Both the position numbers and the translations under genes were made by a program. From positions 1 through 15,138 of the forward strand of contig JBBRLG010000108.1 of assembly GCA_038231495.1 (NCBI GenBank): DNA of 15,138 bases, given 5' to 3'. A model generated the notes under the pieces. That model was given only the letters and a program-made list of their open reading frames with translations, was not told the origin of the DNA and ran no database searches. Of this stretch, positions 7,630-14,479 are shown piece after piece; within the stretch, counting starts at the first letter, position 1, and every line of letters begins with the position of its first letter. The DNA comes from JBBRLG01 sp038231495. GTDB taxonomy: Bacteria; Planctomycetota; Planctomycetia; Gemmatales; Gemmataceae.

Positions 7630-9117
7630 TCACTCCCCCACCGGCACGGTCGGCTCGCGGCCGTCCTCGAGCCACACCCAGCCGTACTGCGTGTTGCTCG
7701 GCGACGGGTCTTTCTTGTACTCCTCGCGCAACTGCGACAGCTTGTCGGCCTTGATCGCCTTGCGCTTCGCCTTCACGTCGATGCCGAACAGCTTCGCCGC
7801 GTTGAGGCCGAATATCTGATCCTTCACCTCGTCCGTGAGCGCGGCGTACTTGTACTTGTCCATCAACTCGTCGGTCATCTTGAGGCGGCGCAGGCGCTCG
7901 ATCTGGCTCTGCGGCGAACCGTTCCAGATCGAGTCGGTGCCCCAGAGGATGTGGTCGGCCCCCGCCACCTGGATCATCTGGCCGAGCATGTGCAGGCACA
8001 CCTTGGGGTTGCCCATCGAGGTCATCTGGAATGTCGAACCCAGCTCGAAGTAGATGTTTTTCATCTTGTTTTTCTGGATGATGCGCAGGAGGTCGCTGAT
8101 CCAGAAGATCTCCTGCGGGTCGTCCGTCTTGGGGTCTTCGACCTTGGTGCCGGTGCCCTTGCTGAACGGGCCCGCGCCGCGGTAGGCGGAGTGGTAGACG
8201 ATGAAATTCAAATCCGGCCAGTCCTTCGCGGCCTTCTCCAGGTCGAGCGGCGTGCAGGCCTTTTCGTTGAACGCGCCCAGCGGCAGCCCCTTGTGGACGC
8301 ACAGGTTCTTGATGCCGAGCTTCTTCGACTTTTCCCAAAATGGGTAGGCGACCTTCTCGTCGTCCATGAACCAGGCCTTTTCGCCCAGCTCCGCGCCGGT
8401 GTACATCTTCCAGGCGTCGATCTTGAGTTCCTTGACCTGGCGCTCCATCTCGTCGAGTTCCTTGGCGCCGAGGTTGGGCCGCAACAGGCCGTGCGACAGG
8501 ACGCGCTGCGAGCCGGCCAGGTCGTTGACGTACTTGCGCGTCGCCACCATCTGGTCGGGCGGCAGCGGGTTCTTGTCCCAGTCGCGCGTGGGCACGCCGC
8601 TGATGATCGCCATGACGGTGTCGCTGTCGCCGAAGACTTCCTTGACGTAGTGGGCACGGTTGAGCAGTTCCAGGCTGTCCTCGGTGGACTTCGCGAAGGG
8701 GCGCAACATCCTGAAGAAGCTGACGGTAGCCTTGCCCTGCGGCGTGTCGTCGTACCACTTCTTTGCGATGTCGACGTGGTGGGTTTGCACGTCGAAGATG
8801 AACTGGTCCTTGGGCCACTTCTCCTCGAAAGCTTTTTGGTCGTCCACCTCGGCGGCATCGACCGTGTAGCAAGGGCCGAACACCTCGTTGAGCGCATACA
8901 GCGCCGCCGCCATGCCGCTGCCAGTGCGCAGGAACGCCCGACGGCTGAGGCCCTGTTTCTTGGCGGCACGCGTGCTGATTTCGGTCAGCCGATCCTCGTA
9001 CTGCTTTTGCTGGAGCGACTGCGGCGGCGGGATGAACTCCTCGTTGGACGCGATGCGCGTCGGGATCGGCGCCGAGGCGTCGGCCTGGGCGTCGAGGTCA
9101 CATTGGCGAACCCACAT
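7630..9117 (-). CDS. Amidohydrolase (Amidohydrolase_2-like) with Tat signal
   Basis: A 495-residue TIM-barrel hydrolase of the amidohydrolase superfamily, ACMSD/Amidohydrolase_2 type. Metal-site candidates visible: DVQTHHVD (Asp109, His113), CVHKG (His275), VYHSAYRG (His309) and LWGTDSIW (Asp395). The usual first motif is D-x-H-x-H; here the first histidine is glutamine (Gln111). A twin-arginine motif LSRRAFLRTG lies at residues 57-66, followed by a hydrophobic run, so the Tat signal has an unusually long n-region of almost 60 residues; a later start is possible but the ATG at 9115-9117 has a strong AAGGAG 8 bases before it. It lies between the redoxin fusion gene and the DUF1800 gene, all on one strand. 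The substrate is unknown; related families act as lactonases, decarboxylases or C-C hydrolases. Confidence 0.87.
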   Translation of the reverse strand: MWVRQCDLDAQADASAPIPTRIASNEEFIPPPQSLQQKQYEDRLTEISTRAAKKQGLSRRAFLRTGSGMAAALYALNEVFGPCYTVDAAEVDDQKAFEEKWPKDQFIFDVQTHHVDIAKKWYDDTPQGKATVSFFRMLRPFAKSTEDSLELLNRAHYVKEVFGDSDTVMAIISGVPTRDWDKNPLPPDQMVATRKYVNDLAGSQRVLSHGLLRPNLGAKELDEMERQVKELKIDAWKMYTGAELGEKAWFMDDEKVAYPFWEKSKKLGIKNLCVHKGLPLGAFNEKACTPLDLEKAAKDWPDLNFIVYHSAYRGAGPFSKGTGTKVEDPKTDDPQEIFWISDLLRIIQKNKMKNIYFELGSTFQMTSMGNPKVCLHMLGQMIQVAGADHILWGTDSIWNGSPQSQIERLRRLKMTDELMDKYKYAALTDEVKDQIFGLNAAKLFGIDVKAKRKAIKADKLSQLREEYKKDPSPSNTQYGWVWLEDGREPTVPVGE

Positions 9118-9152
9118 GGTGAATACTCCTTAAGTTGGTTACTTCAAGAAAT

Positions 9153-9249
9153 GGCAAAAGTAAAAAGGCAAAAGGCAAAAGGAATTCAAGAACGCAGCAC
9201 GATGCGGATATAGTTTTTGCCTTTTGCCTTTTGCCTTTTTACTTTTGCC
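9153..9249. repeat. Perfect 30-bp inverted repeat made of GGCAAAA heptamers
   Basis: The left arm (9153-9182) and right arm (9220-9249) are perfect reverse complements over 30 bases, with a 37-base centre. Each arm is built of the 7-bp unit GGCAAAA/TTTTGCC, interrupted by a TAAAAA segment. The right arm overlaps the last codons and the stop of the redoxin fusion gene (9239-9249). The element lies between that gene and the amidohydrolase gene, in the same transcript, and could reduce or stabilise downstream expression. Sequence is unrelated to the other inverted repeats in the window. Confidence 0.95.
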
Positions 9250-10987
9250 TTTTGTCTTCCGGCTTCTTCCACACCACTTCCATCCAGCCGTTCATCATTT
9301 CGTCCCACGTTTGCAGACCCCAAAACACTTCTTTTTTCGCATCGGGGTTGCGCGGGTTGTCGGCGGAGTTGTCCCACTGGGCCGTGAACGTGATCTTCGT
9401 CCCCTTGGGCATGGCGACCGGTTTTGCAAAGCGGTAAATGCTCTGCCAGCCGAAGTCATAGTCCGGCAGCGCCAGCAGCGTCTCGGTCTTGCCGTCGGGA
9501 TAGGTCGCCACGTACTTGGCGTTGACGCCCCGCAAGTGCATGTGCGGCATGAACGACAGCAACTCGGCGTCGTCGCGAAACGTGTAGTTCACATCTCGCC
9601 GGTAGGCCGGCTCGCCCGCCGGGATGCGCAGCGCCATGTCGGCCAAGATGTTCGTTTCGACGGCGTTGGCGGGCGGCTTCTTGGCGAACACGATGCCCAC
9701 CGAGGAGCGGTCGGTTGCCTCCTTGCCGTTGGGCGTATAGTGGACCTCGAAGATCAGCTTCGAGCCGGCGGGGATGCGCTTGGCCGTCCCCGGTGCGTAC
9801 AGGCCCGGCATGTCGCCCGGCGCCCAGCCCGCCAGGATCAGGGCGGTGCCGTCCGGCGCGAAGCGCGGCTTGCCGGCCGCCGTGACGTAGACGGCGACGT
9901 GATGCACCACCGCCCGGTTGCCCGGCCGGCACTCGACCGCCTGCACCCACACATCTTCCTTGAAGCCGGGGTCCACCGTGAATTCCTTGTAGCCCAGCAC
10001 GCCCGTGGCCGGCACCTTGTACTCCTCGGCCATGGGGAACACCGCGTCCGGCTTGCCGATCGTCCAACCCTCGGTGAAGATCACCGGCGCCGGCAAATCC
10101 TTGTCGTCACCCTTGGGACAGCCCTGCTCGGTCCAGGCCAGCAGCGTGTCCATCTCGTCGCGGCTCAGCCGGCGGTCGTTGGCGAAATGACCCTCCTTGG
10201 CGTCGGCGTACCAGGGCGGCATCCGCTGTTCCTGCACTACTTCGTGAATCGTGTCGGCCCAGGCGCGGGCGTCCTTGTACGACAGGAGCGAGAACGGCCC
10301 GACCTCGCCCGGCCGGTGGCACTCCTGGCAACGCTTCTGCAGGATGCGCGACACCTGCTTGGCGTAAGTGACTTCGCCCTCGACGCGCGGCTTCCTGGCG
10401 CGGGCGATGAGGCAACCCGCCGTTTCGGTCGTGGTCGTCGTCACCGGCTTGCCGGCGAGCAGCTCGTCGAGCGCCTCTTTCAAGTCGCGCCGCGTCGGTT
10501 GGTCGCGGCGGACGCCGACGCCGTACTGGTCGTCGATGCGCCCGCGGTAGCGGATGACGCGGTCGGCGTCGAGCAGGAAAACCTCCGGCGTGCGCTTGGC
10601 CCCCAGCGCACTGGCCGCCTTGCCGTCGAAGTCCTTCAAGACGGGGAACGGTATCGCCCGCTCCTGGGCGTGGGCCGAGACGCCGAGGAACGTGTCCTGC
10701 TCGTTCGCGTTGATCGCGAGGAATTGCACGCCCTTGGCCGCGTAATCCTTGTGCAAGTCGATCAGCGTCGGGACGTAAAGGTTCGCCACCGGGCATTCGC
10801 TGCCGATGAAGACGATGACGAAGGCTTTCTTGTCCTTGAACTTGTCGAGGGACCGCTTGCGGCGGTGAACGTCTTGCAGGCTGAAATTCGGGACCGTCGC
10901 GCCCACGGCGGGCGGCGCGGGCTTCGCCTCCACGGGGTCAGGAGCGGCTACCGTTGCCGCCAACAGGAGCGTTAGCGTTGCGAACAT
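9239..10987 (-). CDS. Redoxin / cytochrome c / copper type II monooxygenase-like fusion protein
   Basis: A 582-residue exported protein with three parts. After a signal peptide (about 1-15) comes a thioredoxin-fold redoxin domain (about 28-180) with a single active Cys65 in GSECPVAN rather than CxxC. Next is a short c-type heme segment (about 208-290): CQECH at 220-224, with Met256 in QRMPPWY as a possible distal ligand. The C-terminal half (about 300-575) resembles copper type II ascorbate-dependent monooxygenases (PHM/DBM): VVHHVAVY (His362, His363), EVHYTPNG (His416), PHMHLRG (His482, His484) and a Met-rich WDEMMNGWM (561-569) fit the two copper sites by pattern. GAGGG lies 7 bases before the ATG. 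It heads the minus-strand gene set. Its last codons and TAA come from the inverted repeat at 9220-9249. It probably oxidises or hydroxylates a periplasmic substrate; which one is unknown. Confidence 0.88.
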   Translation of the reverse strand: MFATLTLLLAATVAAPDPVEAKPAPPAVGATVPNFSLQDVHRRKRSLDKFKDKKAFVIVFIGSECPVANLYVPTLIDLHKDYAAKGVQFLAINANEQDTFLGVSAHAQERAIPFPVLKDFDGKAASALGAKRTPEVFLLDADRVIRYRGRIDDQYGVGVRRDQPTRRDLKEALDELLAGKPVTTTTTETAGCLIARARKPRVEGEVTYAKQVSRILQKRCQECHRPGEVGPFSLLSYKDARAWADTIHEVVQEQRMPPWYADAKEGHFANDRRLSRDEMDTLLAWTEQGCPKGDDKDLPAPVIFTEGWTIGKPDAVFPMAEEYKVPATGVLGYKEFTVDPGFKEDVWVQAVECRPGNRAVVHHVAVYVTAAGKPRFAPDGTALILAGWAPGDMPGLYAPGTAKRIPAGSKLIFEVHYTPNGKEATDRSSVGIVFAKKPPANAVETNILADMALRIPAGEPAYRRDVNYTFRDDAELLSFMPHMHLRGVNAKYVATYPDGKTETLLALPDYDFGWQSIYRFAKPVAMPKGTKITFTAQWDNSADNPRNPDAKKEVFWGLQTWDEMMNGWMEVVWKKPEDKRQK

Positions 10988-11014
10988 TGCGAATCCCTCG
11001 CTGTGCCTTTCAGA

Positions 11015-11033
11015 ACCGCGACGAGGCCGCGGT
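11015..11033. promoter_or_regulatory. Dyad ACCGCG-N7-CGCGGT, candidate operator
   Basis: A perfect 6-bp dyad with a 7-base spacer lies 28 bases upstream of the redoxin fusion start, in the divergent region shared with the TetR gene. The half-site context AACCGCGACG recurs at about 11073-11082. The size fits a TetR-type operator, but GC-rich dyads arise easily in this DNA, so support is weak. Confidence 0.25.
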
Positions 11034-11101
11034 CATCCGGAAAACCGCACACCACCGGCCGGTCCCGATTGAAACCGCGACGGCGCCGCACCGGTAGTTC
11101 T

Positions 11102-11129
11102 TTGCTAGAGATAGCACTATCACTATTAC
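11102..11129 (+). promoter_or_regulatory. Likely TetR-gene promoter with palindrome in the spacer
   Basis: TTGCTA (11102-11107) and TATTAC (11124-11129) are spaced by 16 bases and point to the TetR gene. The spacer contains GATAG-CA-CTATC (11110-11121), a perfect palindrome. A palindrome between -35 and -10 of a tetR-type gene is the usual autoregulation layout. This is also the most AT-rich part of the 191-bp divergent region. Confidence 0.45.
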
Positions 11130-11178
11130 TCGGCGTCCGCGCCCGGGTTTCACGGAATCGCAAAAAAGGTTTGCTGCC

Positions 11179-11841
11179 ATGCCGACAGGCCGAAAGCCGT
11201 CCCGCCGCCGTCGGGGGACGCGCTCCGAGACGCGCGAGGACCTGGTCGCGGCGACGCTGGACTTGCTGCACGCGGGGGGCGAACCGGCCGTCTCGACTGT
11301 CAGCGTGACGCACGCGGCGGGGATCGTGCAGTCGGCGTTTTACCAGCACTTCGCCAACGTGGACGAGTGCCTGGTGGTCGCCGCCGAGCGCGTGGCCCGC
11401 CACATTCGCGAAGCGGTGGCCGACGCCCGCCGCGCGATGTACGAAGCCGGGCCGGGAACCGGCAGGGACTTGGAGCGGTTCTATGAGGGCGTGTTCGTGC
11501 TAACGGCGCGGCAGCGCCCGACCGTGGAGCTATTCCTGCGCTACCGCACGGACCCGCGGGCCTTGGGCGGTGTGATGCATCGGCTGGCCACCGACTTGCG
11601 TGCCGACCTGGCGCGCGATTTGGCGGCCCAAGCGCGGCGGGCCGGCCTGACCGCGTTTCCCGCGGATTGGCTCGAAGGCCTGGCGGAAAACTTGATGGGC
11701 GCCAGCCTGTCGGCAATCGAGGCGCAACTGGAGGGGCGCGGTCCGGCCGTCGCCGACTCGTCGCGCCTGCTGGCCGCGTTCACCACCGGGGCGTGCCTGG
11801 CCGTCATCGAGGCACTTGCACGCAAGTCCGAACGGGAGTAA
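11179..11841 (+). CDS. TetR/AcrR family transcriptional regulator
   Basis: A 220-residue regulator. The N-terminal domain (about residues 15-75) has the TetR helix-turn-helix: TREDLVAATLDLL, then VSVTHAAGIVQSAFYQHF (41-58), in which SAFYQHFAN is the recognition helix and start of helix 4 (consensus x-x-Y-x-x-F). The remaining 145 residues are helical and would bind a ligand and form the dimer; they do not identify an effector. AAGG precedes the ATG by 9 bases. The gene is divergent from the four-gene minus-strand set beginning at 10987, so control of that set and of itself is likely by position. An N-terminal basic stretch (GRKPSRRRRG) may contact DNA. Confidence 0.92.
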   Translation: MPTGRKPSRRRRGTRSETREDLVAATLDLLHAGGEPAVSTVSVTHAAGIVQSAFYQHFANVDECLVVAAERVARHIREAVADARRAMYEAGPGTGRDLERFYEGVFVLTARQRPTVELFLRYRTDPRALGGVMHRLATDLRADLARDLAAQARRAGLTAFPADWLEGLAENLMGASLSAIEAQLEGRGPAVADSSRLLAAFTTGACLAVIEALARKSERE

Positions 11842-11942
11842 CATGAAAGGGACTGCAGACGCCGCCTTTTTGGCACGTTGGCCTCGCGGTCGGCCTTTCT
11901 GAAAACGGTGTCTCCGACCCCATTTCCAATAGGAGCGCTCCC

Positions 11943-12713
11943 ATGTCGATCGTCCCCTTCCCCACGCGGTTGTTCGCGGGCTGCCTCGGGTTGGCCCTCA
12001 TGCCCGTGTTGTTGTCCGCGGCACGGCCGGATGCCGCCAAGACCAAGCCGGTGGCCAGCGCCGCCGAAAAAGTCCGCAAAGACCTGGATCAGACCATTAC
12101 GATCCCCGGCCAGCCGAACACGCTCAAGGACTATTTTGACGTGCTGCAAGCCCAGACGAAACTCAACTTTATCGTCGATGACAAGGCCTTTGCCAGTCTG
12201 GGAGCCGTGAACGTGTTGGCTACGGATTTCTCGAAATCACCTTTACCCGCCAAGAAAGAATACCGAGCGAAGGACCTCCTCCGAACCGTTCTGAAGCAAA
12301 TAGTAGTTTCACCCGTAGCGGCCACTTACGTTGTCGTCGGCGACACGGTCGTTATTACCACCGAGGCGAGCGCGCCGTATCGTTTGATGGAGCAGCGCAT
12401 CAATGTAGAGTGCGAGAAGGAAGAGTTGGCGACGGTCCTAAAGCGTGTGGGCCGGGAAAGCGGGACGAACCTCGTTCTCGACACCCGCGCCGTCAAGGAC
12501 GGTCAAACAACGGTCACTTTTGACTTGCAAGACGTGACGATGGAAACGGCGGTGGTTGTGATCGCAGAATCGGTCGGCCTCAAACCAGTGCGCATCGGCA
12601 ACGTGGTATTCCTGACGACCAAGGACAAAGCGCTTGAAATGTTAGCCGAACAGGCAGTCGGCCCGATTCCGCTGCCGCCTGAATTCGGAGCGATAGCGGG
12701 ACCGTTACCGTGA
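11943..12713 (+). CDS. Secreted protein with two secretin N0/STN-like modules
   Basis: A 256-residue protein with an N-terminal signal peptide (residues 1 to about 27, FAGCLGLALMPVLLSAARPD). Two modules follow. The first (about 47-140) has TLKDYFDVLQAQTKLNFIVD and ends in YVVVGDTVVITT. The second (about 153-227) has ELATVLKRVGRESGTNLVLD, a TVTFDLQDVTMETAVVVIAE helix-strand block, and ends in IGNVVFLTT. This pattern of a short helix, 'xNxVxD', 'L..V....AL..' and a closing 'V..I..T' strand pair is that of STN/secretin N-domains, but no secretin pore domain or TonB receptor is attached. A role in binding a partner at the cell envelope is inference. TAGGAG precedes the ATG by 7 bases. It starts 101 bases after the TetR gene; selD follows after a hairpin. 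Codon GC is somewhat lower than in neighbours. Confidence 0.75.
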   Translation: MSIVPFPTRLFAGCLGLALMPVLLSAARPDAAKTKPVASAAEKVRKDLDQTITIPGQPNTLKDYFDVLQAQTKLNFIVDDKAFASLGAVNVLATDFSKSPLPAKKEYRAKDLLRTVLKQIVVSPVAATYVVVGDTVVITTEASAPYRLMEQRINVECEKEELATVLKRVGRESGTNLVLDTRAVKDGQTTVTFDLQDVTMETAVVVIAESVGLKPVRIGNVVFLTTKDKALEMLAEQAVGPIPLPPEFGAIAGPLP

Positions 12714-12716
12714 ACC

Positions 12717-12760
12717 GCCGCTTGCGGCTTAGCGCTGGAAGGCGCAAAGCCGCAAGCGGC
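12717..12760. repeat. Hairpin between STN-like gene and selD
   Basis: GCCGCTTGCGGCTT (12717-12730) pairs perfectly with 12747-12760; after one mismatch, GCGC (12732-12735) pairs with GCGC (12742-12745), leaving a 6-base loop. It begins 4 bases after the stop of the upstream gene and ends 31 bases before the selD start. No T-run follows, so it is either a processing/attenuation structure or an inserted palindromic repeat. Confidence 0.9.
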
Positions 12761-12791
12761 AATCGAAATAGCCGGCCGAGGAGAACCGCAC

Positions 12792-13856
12792 ATGAGCGAT
12801 ACCAACGAACCGATTCGGTTAACGCAACTGGCCAAGCGTGCGGGCTGTGCCGCCAAGCAGCCGCCCGGCTACTTACTGCCCCTGCTCGGCATGATCCCGG
12901 TCTTCCCGGACCCCAACGTGCTCGTGGGCAGTTCGACGGCCGACGACGCCGCCATCTACCGACTGAGCGACGAACTGGCGCTCGTCCTGACCACAGACTT
13001 CTTCACGCCGATCGTGGACCGGCCGTACGACTTTGGTGCCGTCGCCGCCGCCAACGCACTGAGCGACGTGTACGCGATGGGCGGCAAACCGTTGACGGCC
13101 TTGAACCTCGTCGGCTTTCCGGACGAAAAGCTGCCGGTCGAGGTGCTGGCCGAAATCCTGCGCGGCGCGGCGGACAAGGCCGCGGAAGCCGGCGTCGCGA
13201 TCGTCGGCGGCCACACGATCAAGAGCGAGGAGCCGATCTTCGGTTTAAGCGTGGTCGGCACCGTCCACCCGCAGCGGGCCAAAACCAACGCGGGCGCGCT
13301 GCCGGGTGACGCGCTGGTGCTGACCAAGCCGCTCGGCCTGGGCATCATCACGACCGCGGCCAAGAACAACCAAGACCGGCTCGGTGCCATCGCCGAGGCG
13401 ATCCGAGTTATGACCACGTTGAACCGCGCGGCGGCGGAAGTGCTGGAAGGTTACGACATCCACGCACTGACGGACGTGACGGGCTTCGGCCTGTTGGGCC
13501 ACTTGCGCAACATGACGAGTGCGAGCGGCGTGACGGCGGAAGTGTGGTCCGACGCGGTGCCGGTGCTGGCGGCGGCGCGCGAATACGTCCAGGCCGGCAT
13601 CGCCCCCGGCGGCACGCACGCCAACGCGCGCTTCTTGACCGACTGGGTAGACTTCGACCCGGCCGTGACGAAGGAAGCTCGATTGCTGTTGTGCGACGCC
13701 CAGACCTCCGGCGGCTTGCTGGCAAGCGTGCCGGCGGATCAGGCCGAAAAGCTGGTCGCCGCCTTGCGTGCGGCGGGCTGCCCGGCCGCCGCCTGGGTCG
13801 GCAAGGTACTCCAGACCGGCGCGGGTCGGATCGCGGTACGGCCGGCACGATCCTAG
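12792..13856 (+). CDS. selD: Selenide, water dikinase (selenophosphate synthetase), Cys form
   Basis: The 354-residue product makes selenophosphate from selenide and ATP, the selenium donor for selenocysteine and for tRNA selenouridine. It aligns along its whole length with E. coli SelD as I recall it: IRLTQLAKRAGC at the start with catalytic Cys19 and Lys22 (E. coli Cys17/Lys20), STADDAA (48-54), TTDFFTPIVD (67-76), SDVYAMGGKP (91-100), VGGHTIKSEEPIFGL (138-152), TDVTGFGLLGH and DAQTSGGLL. The active residue is encoded by TGT, so this is not itself a selenoprotein. The second cysteine of the E. coli GCGC pattern is alanine. GAGGAGA lies 7 bases before the ATG. No selA, selB, tRNA-Sec or mnmH gene is in the window, so the use of the selenophosphate cannot be told here. 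Confidence 0.96.
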   Translation: MSDTNEPIRLTQLAKRAGCAAKQPPGYLLPLLGMIPVFPDPNVLVGSSTADDAAIYRLSDELALVLTTDFFTPIVDRPYDFGAVAAANALSDVYAMGGKPLTALNLVGFPDEKLPVEVLAEILRGAADKAAEAGVAIVGGHTIKSEEPIFGLSVVGTVHPQRAKTNAGALPGDALVLTKPLGLGIITTAAKNNQDRLGAIAEAIRVMTTLNRAAAEVLEGYDIHALTDVTGFGLLGHLRNMTSASGVTAEVWSDAVPVLAAAREYVQAGIAPGGTHANARFLTDWVDFDPAVTKEARLLLCDAQTSGGLLASVPADQAEKLVAALRAAGCPAAAWVGKVLQTGAGRIAVRPARS

Positions 13857-13890
13857 TGCAGGATCAAGGGAAGTGTTTTTCCTTTGGAGT

Positions 13891-13959
13891 GCGGCGGCTC
13901 GACGCCGCTTTCTTTCTTTCATTGTCGGGGCCGGGCCTCGCCAAAGAAAGAAAGCGGCG
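13891..13959. repeat. Inverted repeat with 17-bp CTTT/AAAG-rich arms after selD
   Basis: The arm at 13903-13919 (CGCCGCTTTCTTTCTTT) is a perfect reverse complement of 13943-13959; the 23-base loop itself contains the dyad GGCC-G-GGCC. The left arm can alternatively pair with GCGGCG just before it (13891-13896 with 13903-13908), giving two competing hairpins. It lies in the 177-base gap between selD and the DUF4404 gene, 34 bases after the selD stop, and may end or attenuate the transcript. Confidence 0.9.
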
Positions 13960-14033
13960 CACCCGCCTCGGTGCCGATCTTGAACCTGGCCATCGCCTCG
14001 GCCAACGCGGCACGCCTGAAACGGAGGACGAAT

Positions 14034-14399
14034 ATGTCAGACGATAGGGAAGCACCCACGCCCTCGGTGGCCGAAGTCCAAACCCGACTGCACGAAGTTG
14101 CGCGCATGTTGGCAGAATCCAACTCGCTCGACCCGGCCGCGCGGCGCGTGCTTGCGGAACTGGTGGACGAACTGGGCGCGACATTGCGGGGGTCGAACGC
14201 GCCGCCCGCCGAAGTTGCGCACCTTGCCGACAGTGCCGCGCGCCTGGCGGCAGCGTTGCACCAACAGAACGATCGGGGGATTCTAGGCAACGCTCAGGAC
14301 CGTCTCGGTGCGGCGGTGGTCCAGGCCGAGACCCACGCCCCCGTGGCGGCCGGCCTGGCCCGGCGGCTCCTCGACGTGTTAGGCAACATCGGCATTTAA
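14034..14399 (+). CDS. DUF4404 family protein
   Basis: A 121-residue, probably all-helical, soluble protein of unknown function. The N-terminal half carries the QTRLHEVARMLAESNSLDPA and RRVLAELVDELGATL helices, and the end PVAAGLARRLLDVLGNIGI fits the HP-x-L-x-x-x-I-x-x-x-x-x-x-L-x-x-x-GI end that I recall for DUF4404; it is longer than most members because of an alanine-rich middle. GGAGG sits 6 bases before the ATG at 14034. The frame is open 50 codons further upstream, but that part runs through the 13891-13959 inverted repeat and is not credible as protein. It follows selD on the same strand and is closed by the hairpin at 14414-14457. Confidence 0.75.
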   Translation: MSDDREAPTPSVAEVQTRLHEVARMLAESNSLDPAARRVLAELVDELGATLRGSNAPPAEVAHLADSAARLAAALHQQNDRGILGNAQDRLGAAVVQAETHAPVAAGLARRLLDVLGNIGI

Positions 14400-14413
14400 G
14401 GCGCGCCGGGAGC

Positions 14414-14457
14414 GTAAGCGACCGGAGTCTGTCACGCGCTAGACTCCGGTCGCTTAC
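14414..14457. terminator. 17-bp perfect hairpin after the DUF4404 gene
   Basis: GTAAGCGACCGGAGTCT (14414-14430) pairs perfectly with 14441-14457 around a 10-base loop. It begins 15 bases after the DUF4404 stop, at a junction with minus-strand remnants, which suits a bidirectional terminator. There is no T-run, so it may instead be a dispersed palindromic repeat used as a transcript end. Confidence 0.65.
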
Positions 14458-14479
14458 AAGAGTTAAACTCGTTGACGGG

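Noticed and set aside
9224..10975. 583-codon plus-strand open frame antisense to the redoxin fusion gene
   Set aside because: Composition is typical of a GC-rich mirror frame (Arg/Val/Gly/His), without domains, while the minus strand encodes recognisable domains throughout.
12846..12848. SelD as a selenoprotein
   Set aside because: The active-site codon is TGT (Cys), not TGA.
13884..14033. 50-codon upstream extension of the DUF4404 frame
   Set aside because: It runs through the 13891-13959 inverted repeat; a strong GGAGG is correctly placed for the ATG at 14034.
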